A DNA stretch of 64,000 nucleotides from NCBI RefSeq assembly GCF_049999945.1, contig NZ_JBLYUB010000015.1, forward strand, positions 123,759 to 187,758, in the 5' to 3' direction. A program made the translations under genes and the position numbers. The DNA comes from Planosporangium spinosum. GTDB taxonomy: Bacteria; Actinomycetota; Actinomycetes; Mycobacteriales; Micromonosporaceae. Positions within the stretch are counted from its first letter, which is position 1. Each line of letters begins with the position of its first letter. Below, piece by piece: positions 24,673 through 31,793 of the stretch. The notes beneath the pieces are model-generated. The model worked only from the letters and a program-made list of their open reading frames with translations, did not search any database and was not told the origin of the DNA.

Positions 24673-24840
24673 GTGTTCTACCTGTCCGCCTGCACGCTGA
24701 CCGGCGTCGCCATCCTGGGCTTCGCCGCCGGACTGTTCCTGTTCAAGGTCAAGTCGCGCTGGTGTCCAGGGTGCGGCTCGAAGTTCACGTGCCCCGTCTG
24801 CACCCAGCCGGGTGGGCGCCAGGCGCAGGTGGAGCGATGA
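24673..24840 (+). CDS. Small membrane protein with zinc-ribbon tail
   Basis: 55 residues. One membrane helix (YLSACTLTGVAILGFAAGLFLF) is followed by a basic stop-transfer segment and a C4 motif CPGCGSKFTCPVC, so a membrane-anchored zinc ribbon facing the cytoplasm is likely. The GTG start has GGAGG eight bases upstream. It is the first of four genes linked by ATGA or GTGA overlaps, so their translation should be coupled. I do not know a named family. Confidence 0.65.
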   Translation: MFYLSACTLTGVAILGFAAGLFLFKVKSRWCPGCGSKFTCPVCTQPGGRQAQVER

Positions 24841-25073
24841 CAGACCGCCTGGCCCGCGTCGGGGACGTAGTGACGCTCGTAGCGGGTGATTACTGCTTTG
24901 GTGCCGGCCCACTACGCATGCGCCTCACCGAGATCGTCCCGCCGCACCCGCAGTTCCCAAACGCCACGTGGACGTTCGCCAGAGGCATCGAGCTGCGGTG
25001 CGATGGCGAAGAGGTGGGGGAGCGGCATGTGCTCGTACGGATAAGCGCACTCGGCAACCAGGGGGAGTGGTGA
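24837..25073 (+). CDS. Small hypothetical protein (second of coupled operon)
   Basis: 78 residues, starting at an ATG that overlaps the preceding stop (ATGA). The sequence TDRLARVGDVVTLVAGDY...GPLRMRLTEIV, then FARGIELRCDGEEV and RHVLVRISAL, suggests a small beta-barrel with alternating hydrophobic strands. It has no signal or membrane segment. I recall similar small proteins beside GntR regulators in actinomycete integrative elements, but I cannot name a function. Confidence 0.62.
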   Translation: MTDRLARVGDVVTLVAGDYCFGAGPLRMRLTEIVPPHPQFPNATWTFARGIELRCDGEEVGERHVLVRISALGNQGEW

Positions 25074-25291
25074 CGACGTACCTGAGCGCGCTGGTGATTG
25101 CGCAGCTCGACCAGGCGCAGGCGGAACTCCAGCGCCACTTGATCAGTACGCCCGGCGGATACTGCCGAGCCTGCGGCGAGGAGGAGCCCTGTCGCAGTCG
25201 CCTTGCGGCGGGCCAGTTGTTCGCGAGGTACGGCAGGCTTCCGCGGCGTACCCCAGGGGTAGCGGGTCACGTGCTGCTGGGGCGGCGGTGA
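25070..25291 (+). CDS. Small hypothetical protein with CxxC..C motif (third of coupled operon)
   Basis: 73 residues from a GTG overlapping the previous stop (GTGA). An N-terminal amphipathic helix (ALVIAQLDQAQAELQRHL) is followed by GGYCRACGEEEPCRSR, a probable metal site, then a basic tail. This helix plus CRACG layout recurs in small proteins encoded by actinomycete mobile elements, by my recollection. The function is unknown. Confidence 0.62.
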   Translation: MTTYLSALVIAQLDQAQAELQRHLISTPGGYCRACGEEEPCRSRLAAGQLFARYGRLPRRTPGVAGHVLLGRR

Positions 25292-25479
25292 TGGATGGAA
25301 CGCGGCGGCGTGGTATCCCGCTGCTGAGCGAGGATGAGGAGAACTTCTACCGCGCCATGCACTACTTCGCTGGTGCCGCGTGGGTGCTGGGGGTGGCCGA
25401 CGAGGCCGGGGCTGCGCTGTCGGAAATCGTCGCTCACGCACTACGAGAACGGGATCGGTGCGCCCCTTCAGCCCAGTGA
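25288..25479 (+). CDS. Small hypothetical protein (fourth of coupled operon)
   Basis: 63 residues, GTG or the directly following ATG, overlapping the previous stop. It has an acidic LLSEDEENFYRAMHYFAGAAWVLGVADEAG segment that could form a helical pair, and a short Arg-rich end. It stops 44 bases before the 3' end of the tRNA-Arg gene on the other strand. The gene may have been truncated by rearrangement at the tRNA. No recognisable family. Confidence 0.5.
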   Translation: MMDGTRRRGIPLLSEDEENFYRAMHYFAGAAWVLGVADEAGAALSEIVAHALRERDRCAPSAQ

Positions 25480-25522
25480 GCTGGTGGTGCCGAAAGATCG
25501 AGGACAAACTTTGTGAACTGGG

Positions 25523-25595
25523 CGCGCCCGGCAGGATTCGAACCTGCGACCTTAGGATTAGAAGTCCTCTGCTCTATCCACTGAGCTACGGGCGC
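25523..25595 (-). tRNA. tRNA-Arg (anticodon TCT)
   Basis: On the minus strand a full cloverleaf is readable: acceptor GCGCCCG/CGGGCGC, D-arm GCTC...GAGC, anticodon loop CTTCTAA with TCT, T-arm GCAGG-TTCGAAT-CCTGC, discriminator G, no encoded CCA. The top pair of the anticodon stem (G27-A43) is mismatched. tRNA 3' ends are common attachment sites, and a cluster of small element-like genes lies on the 3' side. Confidence 0.95.
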
Positions 25596-25820
25596 CTGGG
25601 CGGCGCGGGGCCGCGCCGCGGACAAAGGCTACCGCCATACCACGGCGTCATGCTGGTCGAAAGGGATAACGGCGCGTCTTCTTTCTCGCCCCGTACGTAG
25701 ACGTTTTAGGCAACTACACTCGGTAATTCTACGATCCGGGCGTACGGGATGAAATGGCTGGAATCGTGGGGGCTGTATGGATGATCCCCAATACGGCTCG
25801 CGACCGACTACCGTGCATCC

Positions 25821-26348
25821 GTGCAAGTGACGAGCACCACATTCCTGCCCCTCCTTGCCCCGGCGCAGGAGGACCCGTACGGTGACCCGGCCGCCCCCGT
25901 CCTCGACGAGTTCGCCGGTGACCTCGCCGTCTCGTACTCGTTCGGCCCGCCATACGGCGAGCGGCTGGTGAGCTGGCTCGATCTCGACCAACTCGGGCTG
26001 TCGCGGCGGGTGTTGCAGCGCCGCGCCGCCGACAACCTCGACGCGCTGGCGGGCGCGGTGCGCGTCCACGGCAGGCCGCCGACCCTGATGCTCTCCTTCG
26101 ACGGGATCGAGTCGAGCCTGCTGTTGGCCGACGGGCCGTGGCCGCGGCTGGCGACCTCGCTACCCGGTGACCTTGTCGTCGGCGTACCGGCCCGCGATGT
26201 CGTCATTGTGACCGGGTCGCAGTCGCCACCGGGTCTGGACAAGGCGAAGCGTACGGTCGATCGGGTCTTCCGGGCCGGCGATCAGCACCTGCTGAGCCGG
26301 GACCTGCTGGTCCGCCGCGACGGCGCCTGGATACCGTTCAAGCCGTAG
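25821..26348 (+). CDS. DUF1444-like protein
   Basis: 175 residues, cytosolic, with SYSFGPPYGERLVSWLDLDQLGL, LHL-like helix RRVLQRRAADNL and a C-terminal QHLLSRDLLVRRDGAWIPF. The YxFxxxxGxxxv...w.dl...l and final L-x-v-r-d-G-x-W pattern agrees with the DUF1444/YtpQ-type family of unknown function. The start is GTG, with no clear ribosome-binding site, and may be leaderless. It is convergent with a hydrolase gene 18 bases away. Confidence 0.6.
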   Translation: MQVTSTTFLPLLAPAQEDPYGDPAAPVLDEFAGDLAVSYSFGPPYGERLVSWLDLDQLGLSRRVLQRRAADNLDALAGAVRVHGRPPTLMLSFDGIESSLLLADGPWPRLATSLPGDLVVGVPARDVVIVTGSQSPPGLDKAKRTVDRVFRAGDQHLLSRDLLVRRDGAWIPFKP

Positions 26349-26366
26349 GGGGCCGTCGGGACACCG

Positions 26367-27344
26367 TCAGGACGCCGGGGCAGCCACCTCGTCGGCGGCC
26401 CGGGCGAAGTACGCGTCCATCCAGCGGCCCAGCTCGTCGAAGAGCTGCTTGCGGGATGGCTCGGCGGACAGCGCCAGGTCGTGCAGGCCGCCCTCGATGC
26501 GTACCAGCGTGGTCCGCCGCCCCAGGGCCGGCATCCACTTGGCCATGTGGTCGACGTCGAGGACCGAGTCCGCGGCGCGCGCCTCCTCGCCCCAGCGGGC
26601 CCGCTTGTAACTGGCCGTGGACGCCCCGACGATGATCGGCGCCGGGATGTCGAGGCCGGCGTGCAGCCGCTTCTGGCCCAGCAGGATGGCGCGCAGCCAG
26701 CCGGCGTGGACCGGGAAGCCCGGCAGCGGCTTCCACTCCAGGTTGTAGTCCCACTCGCCGTGCCGGTCGCGGTGGATGCTGCTGCCGTACACCTCGTTGA
26801 GGCCGGTCGGCATCTTGTAGTACGGCTGCGTGCGGCCCTTGCGCATCGCGATCGGCCGCATCACGAGCTGGATCCGCCGGGGCACGTTCATGTCGAAGAA
26901 CGGGCTGTTGAAGAACATCGCGTCGACGACACCGGCGTCGCGGCGGTCGTGCGCCCACAGCGCGGTGGCCAGGCAGCCGGTGGAGTGGCCGCTGACCAGG
27001 AGCCGGTCGTGGCCGTCCGCTTCGCGGATGATCCGGACGGCCTCGTCGAGCTCCGGGTAGTAGTCCGACATGTCGCGGCAGAAGTTCGGCGTCTGGTGCG
27101 GGTGCAGGCTGCGACCGTACTTTCGCAGGTCGAGCGCGTAGAAGTCGATCCCACGCGACGTGTAGAAGTCGGCCAGGTGCGTCTGGAAGAAGTAGTCGGA
27201 GAAGCCGTGCACGTACAGCGCGGCGCGTCCGTCGGGCTCGTCGGCGCGCCGGCGCACCAGCGTCGCCGTCACCGGCCCCTCGTCATCGGTACCGAGGTCG
27301 ATCGTGTGCCGCTCGTACGGCTCGCCCAGCAGGTCCGTCTCCAC
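26367..27344 (-). CDS. Alpha/beta hydrolase (lysophospholipase/monoacylglycerol lipase type)
   Basis: 325 residues, soluble. Core motifs are ALYVHGFSDYFFQ (oxyanion loop), FYALDLRKYGRS, the nucleophile elbow SGHSTGC, an Asp near VLDVDHMAKW and a His in EGGLHDLALS. This arrangement is that of the serine aminopeptidase S33/monoglyceride lipase group. There are no neighbours that point to a pathway. The start is GTG; the upstream sequence offers no strong ribosome-binding site. Confidence 0.85.
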   Translation of the reverse strand: METDLLGEPYERHTIDLGTDDEGPVTATLVRRRADEPDGRAALYVHGFSDYFFQTHLADFYTSRGIDFYALDLRKYGRSLHPHQTPNFCRDMSDYYPELDEAVRIIREADGHDRLLVSGHSTGCLATALWAHDRRDAGVVDAMFFNSPFFDMNVPRRIQLVMRPIAMRKGRTQPYYKMPTGLNEVYGSSIHRDRHGEWDYNLEWKPLPGFPVHAGWLRAILLGQKRLHAGLDIPAPIIVGASTASYKRARWGEEARAADSVLDVDHMAKWMPALGRRTTLVRIEGGLHDLALSAEPSRKQLFDELGRWMDAYFARAADEVAAPAS

Positions 27345-27540
27345 GCCAGGGAGGTTACCGCCGAGTCAACTAAAAGGGATCCCCCTACCAGATCCGCGTT
27401 CTGCGCGCTGCCCCGTCCACAGGCACCCTCGCTGTCCACAGATCCATGGGTACCGGGTGACGCGCGTCCCCGTACGGCCCCAGGCTGGTCCGCGAGTCGA
27501 CTCGCACGGCACCGCTGAGGACACAGCACTGGGAGAGGCG

Positions 27541-28461
27541 ATGTTCGATACAACTGTGACGATTGTCGGTAATGCGCTCAACGCGCCCGAGCTTCGGCGT
27601 ACCACCGGGACCAACACCCTGGTGGCCAGCTTCCGGGTGGCGTCCACGTCGCGACGGTACGACAGGGACAGCGGCCGGTGGGTCGACGGCCCGAGCCTGC
27701 GGGTGCGCGTCACGTGCTGGCGCCGGCTCGCCGAGGGAGTGACGCACTCGGTCGTCACCGGCGATCCGCTGGTGGTCACCGGCCGGATGTACACCCGGGA
27801 CTGGATCGGCGACGACGGCCAGCAGCGGGTCTCGTACGAGCTGGAGGCCATCGCGGTCGGCCACGACCTGTCCCGCGGCTTCGCCGACTTCCGGCGCCAC
27901 CGCCCGGGCGCCGCGACCAGCATGGTCGAGGACGCCGAGTCCGACGCCCGGATCGCGGGTCAGGTCAGCGTCCCGGTGGGCGCCCCGGCCACCGACCCGT
28001 CGCGCCGCGGCGGCCCCGCCGACCCGTCGCGCCGTGGCGACCTTGACGAGCTGTCGCCCTCCGACGCGCCGACGCCGACCTTCGACCCGCCGTCGACGCC
28101 GCTGGCGTCACCGTACGGCGGGACGCCGCTGGCGTCCTCATACGGCGGGACGCCGCTGGCGTCACCCTACGGCGGGTACGGCCCGGCGCGCCCGACGGGC
28201 GACGAGCCGGCCGGCGACAGCACGGACGACGAGCGGGATGACGGCCGCTCCGACGACGACGCGGTGGACGACGCGCTGAAGATGCTCCGCGCCGTCGGCC
28301 TCGGCACCGACCTGGCGGTCGACGCCTCCGGAGCTGACCCCGACGGCGGCGACCCGGACGGCGACGACGACGCCGAGGCGGATGGGACCGCCGACGATGC
28401 TCCCGAGGTCGCCCGGCCCGCCCGCCGGCGGAGCCGGACCCGCGTACCGGTCCCTGCCTGA
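27541..28461 (+). CDS. ssb: Single-stranded DNA-binding protein paralogue with long C-terminal region
   Basis: 306 residues. The OB fold occupies about 1-115 (TTVTIVGNALNAPELRRT, VASFRVAS, RVTCWRRLAEGV, GDPLVVTGRMYTRDW). It then has a long disordered region with two DPSRRG units, three 9-residue TPLASPYGG-type repeats and an acidic Asp-rich stretch (about 210-275). Unlike housekeeping SSB it does not end in the DDDIPF-type acidic tip; the last residues are basic (RRRSRTRVPVPA). It is more likely an SsbB-like paralogue than the replicative protein, and no rpsF/rpsR neighbours are present. GGGAGAGG is four bases before the ATG. Confidence 0.85.
   Translation: MFDTTVTIVGNALNAPELRRTTGTNTLVASFRVASTSRRYDRDSGRWVDGPSLRVRVTCWRRLAEGVTHSVVTGDPLVVTGRMYTRDWIGDDGQQRVSYELEAIAVGHDLSRGFADFRRHRPGAATSMVEDAESDARIAGQVSVPVGAPATDPSRRGGPADPSRRGDLDELSPSDAPTPTFDPPSTPLASPYGGTPLASSYGGTPLASPYGGYGPARPTGDEPAGDSTDDERDDGRSDDDAVDDALKMLRAVGLGTDLAVDASGADPDGGDPDGDDDAEADGTADDAPEVARPARRRSRTRVPVPA
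28096..28176 (+). repeat. Three 27-bp in-frame tandem units in ssb
   Basis: Three contiguous 27-bp copies differing at only a few positions, each encoding TPLAS[P/S]YGG in the disordered region of the SSB protein. Confidence 0.9.
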
Positions 28462-28568
28462 CCGGCGCCGCGCAACGGGGACGGTCGGGATCGTCAGTAC
28501 CTGGCGATCCCGACCGGCGCGACGGGACTGCGGCGGCCCGCCCGGCCGTTCGTCGTTACGCTGCACGG

Positions 28569-29615
28569 GTGTCTGCGAAGATCGCCGTCGCCACCGGTGC
28601 GGGGCTGCTGGCCGGGGCCCTGCTCGACGCCGCGCTGGGCGACCCGCGGCGCTGGCATCCGGTAGCCGGGTACGGGCGGGCCGCCGCCGCGCTCGAACGG
28701 CGGATGTACGCGCCGACCACGGCCGCGGGGGCCCGGTACGTGGCGGTCGCCGCGGGCGTCCCCACCGCCGCGGCCGTCCTCGCCAGTGTCGCTACCCGCC
28801 GCCGGCCGCTGGCCCGGGCGGTGCTCGTGGCGGCCACCACCTGGACCGTGCTCGGATCGACGTCGCTGCGACGGGAGGGGACCGCGATGGCTGGGGCGCT
28901 CGACAGCGGCGACCTGGCCGCCGCACGGGAGCGCCTGCCGCACCTGTGCGGGCGCGACCCGGCCGCGCTCGGCCCGTCCGAACTGGCCCGGGCCACCGTC
29001 GAGTCGGTCGCCGAGAACACCTCCGACGCGGCCGTCGGCGCCCTCTTCTGGGGCGCCGTGGCCGGACTGCCGGGCCTGGTCGGGTACCGGGCGGTCAACA
29101 CCCTCGACGCGATGGTCGGGCACCGGTCGGCGCGGTACGCCCGGTTCGGCACGGCCGCCGCGCGCCTCGACGACGCGGCGAACCTGGTACCCGCCCGCCT
29201 CACCGCCGCCCTCACCGTCGCCGCCGCCCCGCTGGTCGGCGGCAGCCGGGTACGGGCGCTGTGGACCTGGACCCGCGACGGTCGCCGGCACCCGAGCCCC
29301 AACTCGGGCCAGTGCGAGGCCGCGATGGCGGGAGCCCTGGGCGTGCGGCTGGGTGGCCGTAACGTGTACGCCGGGCGGGTCGAGGAGCGTCCGATGCTCG
29401 GGAGGCACGGCCGCGCCCCGGAGCCCGCCGACATCCACCGGGCGGTACGGCTGTCGGGGCTGGTGAGCGCCGGGGCCACGGCACTCGCCGTGCTCGCCGC
29501 CACCGCGAAAGCCCGCGGCACGGGAACTCGCCCTACGAGAACTCGTCGATCCTGGACACCTGGGCGGCCTATGGCCCGCGTAGGTGCCAAGGATCTCGGA
29601 GAGGAGCGGGCGTGA
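28569..29615 (+). CDS. cobD: Adenosylcobinamide-phosphate synthase CbiB/CobD
   Basis: 348 residues with several membrane helices (LLAGALLDAALG, YVAVAAGVPTAAAVLASVA, ALFWGAVAGLPGLVGYRAVN, LVSAGATALAVLAA). Diagnostic segments are GDPRRWHPVAGYGR, ARATVESVAENTSDAAVGALFWG, YRAVNTLDAMVGHR, RLDDAANLVPARL and RRHPSPNSGQCEAAMAGALGVRLGG. The enzyme attaches the aminopropanol arm to adenosylcobyric acid in cobalamin synthesis. The GTG start has no clear Shine-Dalgarno. Its stop overlaps the cobQ start (GTGA), so they are coupled. The last 45 residues are Arg/Thr-rich and beyond the usual end. Confidence 0.93.
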   Translation: MSAKIAVATGAGLLAGALLDAALGDPRRWHPVAGYGRAAAALERRMYAPTTAAGARYVAVAAGVPTAAAVLASVATRRRPLARAVLVAATTWTVLGSTSLRREGTAMAGALDSGDLAAARERLPHLCGRDPAALGPSELARATVESVAENTSDAAVGALFWGAVAGLPGLVGYRAVNTLDAMVGHRSARYARFGTAAARLDDAANLVPARLTAALTVAAAPLVGGSRVRALWTWTRDGRRHPSPNSGQCEAAMAGALGVRLGGRNVYAGRVEERPMLGRHGRAPEPADIHRAVRLSGLVSAGATALAVLAATAKARGTGTRPTRTRRSWTPGRPMARVGAKDLGEERA

Positions 29616-31138
29616 GCGGGGGACTCCTCGTCGCCGGTACCACCTCGGACGCCGGTAAGAGCCTGCTCACCGCCGGCATCTGCCGCTGGCTGGTCCGGCG
29701 GGGCGTGAAGGTCGCGCCGTTCAAGGCCCAGAACATGTCCAACAACTCGGCCGTGGTCGTGGACGAGCAGGGGCGCGGCGGCGAGATCGGCCGGGCCCAG
29801 GCGATGCAGGCCGCCGCGTGCCGGATCGCGCCGAGTGTGCGGTTCAACCCGGTCCTGCTCAAGCCCGGTTCCGACCGCAGCAGCCAGGTCGTCCTGCTCG
29901 GCCGGCCGGTCGGCCAGGTCGACGCGGTCAACTACCGCACGATGCGCGACCAGTTGCGGCACACGGTGCTCGACACCCTCGCCGAGCTGCGGGCCGAGTA
30001 CGACGTGGTGGTCTGCGAAGGCGCGGGCAGCCCGACCGAGATCAACCTGCGGGCCGGGGACTTCGTCAACATGGGCCTCGCCCGCGCCGCCGACCTGCCC
30101 ACGATCGTGGTCGGCGACATCGACCGGGGCGGGGTGTTCGCGGCGCTGTACGGCACGCTCGCCCTGCTGTCACCCGAGGACCAGGCGCTGCTCGCCGGGT
30201 TCGTGGTCAACAAGTTCCGCGGCGACCCGGCACTGCTGCGGCCCGGCCTCGACGACCTGCACCGGCTGACCGGCCGCCCGGTGTACGGGGTACTGCCGTG
30301 GCGCGCCGACCTGTGGCTCGACGGCGAGGACTCGCTGGCGTACGGGCGTACCCTCGGCCGGCCGACCCAGCCGGCCGGCACCGAATGGCTGACGGTCGCG
30401 GTCGTCCGGCTGCCGCGCATCTCCAACGCCACCGACGCCGAGGCCCTGGCCGCGGAGCCCGGCGTACGGGTCCGCATCACCGCCGAGCCCGCCGACCTGG
30501 CCGACGCCGACCTGGTCGTCCTGCCCGGCAGCAAGTCGACCGTGGACGACCTGATGTGGCTGCGCGGGACCGGTCTCGCGGCCGCCGTACTGGCCCACGC
30601 GAAGGCCGGCAAGCCGCTGCTGGGCATCTGCGGCGGGTACCAGATGCTCGCCGAACGTATCCACGACGAGGTGGAGAGCCGGCGCGGCACCGTGCCCGGC
30701 CTCGGCCTGCTGCCGATCGAGATCGCGTTCGCCGCGGAGAAGACCCTCGCCCGCCCCGTCGGCGCCAGCTTCGGCGTCCCGGTGCGCGGATACGAGATCC
30801 ACCACGGGTACGTGTCCAGCGGAGCCGTCATCCCACTGATCCACACCACCGGCGGGATCGGTGAGGGCGCCCGGGCCGGCAACGTCTTCGGTACCCACTG
30901 GCACGGCGCCTTCGAGTCCGACGAGTTCCGCCGGGCGTTCCTGTCCGTGGCGGCCCGCCGGGCCGGCCGGCATGGGTTCCGGGTGGCACCCGACACCGAC
31001 TTCGCCGCACTTCGCGAACGCGGCCTGGACGTCCTCGGTGACCTGGTCGAGGAGCACCTCGACACGGACGCGCTGTGGCGCCTGATCGAGACCGGCGCAC
31101 CGCCCCGCCTGCCGTTCGTCCCCCCGGGTGCCCCGTGA
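29612..31138 (+). CDS. cobQ: Cobyric acid synthase
   Basis: 508 residues. The N-terminal dethiobiotin-synthetase-like ATPase (LLVAGTTSDAGKSLLTAG, FKAQNMSNNS, VCEGAGSPTEINLR, DIDRGGVFA) is followed by a class I glutaminase domain, with the Cys nucleophile in LLGICGGYQML and the His in FGTHWHGAFE. It amidates four side chains of adenosyl-cobyrinic acid diamide using glutamine and ATP. It is translationally coupled to cobD upstream and to a kinase gene downstream (GTGA at both ends). No other cobalamin genes are in the window. Confidence 0.95.
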   Translation: MSGGLLVAGTTSDAGKSLLTAGICRWLVRRGVKVAPFKAQNMSNNSAVVVDEQGRGGEIGRAQAMQAAACRIAPSVRFNPVLLKPGSDRSSQVVLLGRPVGQVDAVNYRTMRDQLRHTVLDTLAELRAEYDVVVCEGAGSPTEINLRAGDFVNMGLARAADLPTIVVGDIDRGGVFAALYGTLALLSPEDQALLAGFVVNKFRGDPALLRPGLDDLHRLTGRPVYGVLPWRADLWLDGEDSLAYGRTLGRPTQPAGTEWLTVAVVRLPRISNATDAEALAAEPGVRVRITAEPADLADADLVVLPGSKSTVDDLMWLRGTGLAAAVLAHAKAGKPLLGICGGYQMLAERIHDEVESRRGTVPGLGLLPIEIAFAAEKTLARPVGASFGVPVRGYEIHHGYVSSGAVIPLIHTTGGIGEGARAGNVFGTHWHGAFESDEFRRAFLSVAARRAGRHGFRVAPDTDFAALRERGLDVLGDLVEEHLDTDALWRLIETGAPPRLPFVPPGAP

Positions 31139-31749
31139 CAACAGTCGAGACCTTCGCCGGCCTGGCCGCCCGGGTACTCGATCGCCCGCCCCGGCTCGGC
31201 CCGGTCCGGCTCGTCGCCGTCGACGGGCCGGCGGGCGCGGGCAAGAGCACGTTCGCCGCCCGTCTGGCGCAGGCGCTGCGCGCGGCGGGTGCCGACACCG
31301 CCGAGATCCACACCGACGATCTGCTCGACGGCTGGGACGACATGCTGACCTTCTGGCCCCGGTTCGACCGGGACGTCCTGGTGCCGCTGCGCGACAAGCA
31401 GCCCGGGGCGTACCGCTGCTACGACTGGCACGCGGGCCGGTTCGCCGGGACGGTACCGGTACCCGTACCGGATGTCCTCGTCGTCGAGGGGGTGACCAGC
31501 GCGCGGGCGGTGATCCGCCCGGAGCTGACGCTGGCGGTCTTCGTCACCGCGCCGCGCGAGCTGCGCCTGGCGCGGGCGCTGCGCCGCGACGGCGCCGGTA
31601 TCGAGGCCGAGCTGCGGCGCTGGTTCGACACCGAGGCGGCGCACTTCGCCGCCGACCGTATCGCCGACCACGCGGACCTGCTCGTCGACGGCGCACCCGG
31701 CGTTCAGCTTGACCCCGGGGGCCAGTATGTACGGAAGGTCTGGGCGTAG
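31135..31749 (+). CDS. Uridine-kinase-like P-loop protein
   Basis: 204 residues. Walker A is GPAGAGKST, followed by AEIHTDDLLDGWDDM (substrate loop of uridine/phosphoribulokinase-like kinases), YDWHAGRF and VLVVEGVTSARAV (Walker B-like). It resembles actinobacterial proteins annotated as uridine kinase, but the substrate is uncertain. Because its GTG overlaps the cobQ stop it should be made with cobalamin enzymes; a link to nucleotide-loop or aminopropanol chemistry is only a speculation. The next gene starts 44 bases later. Confidence 0.8.
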   Translation: MTTVETFAGLAARVLDRPPRLGPVRLVAVDGPAGAGKSTFAARLAQALRAAGADTAEIHTDDLLDGWDDMLTFWPRFDRDVLVPLRDKQPGAYRCYDWHAGRFAGTVPVPVPDVLVVEGVTSARAVIRPELTLAVFVTAPRELRLARALRRDGAGIEAELRRWFDTEAAHFAADRIADHADLLVDGAPGVQLDPGGQYVRKVWA

Positions 31750-31793
31750 ACGACGATCGGGGAGTACGGCGTGATGCCGGGAGGGGATCGGCG

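Noticed and set aside
23690..25595. Complete integrative and conjugative element
   Set aside because: No integrase, excisionase, replication initiator or transfer gene is present, and I could not find a second copy of the tRNA 3' end. Only a remnant or a free module can be claimed.
25434..25625. 63-codon ORF across the tRNA gene
   Set aside because: It contains the well-known translation artefact of tRNA genes (VAQWIEQRTSNPKVAGSNPA); the tRNA cloverleaf explains the sequence.
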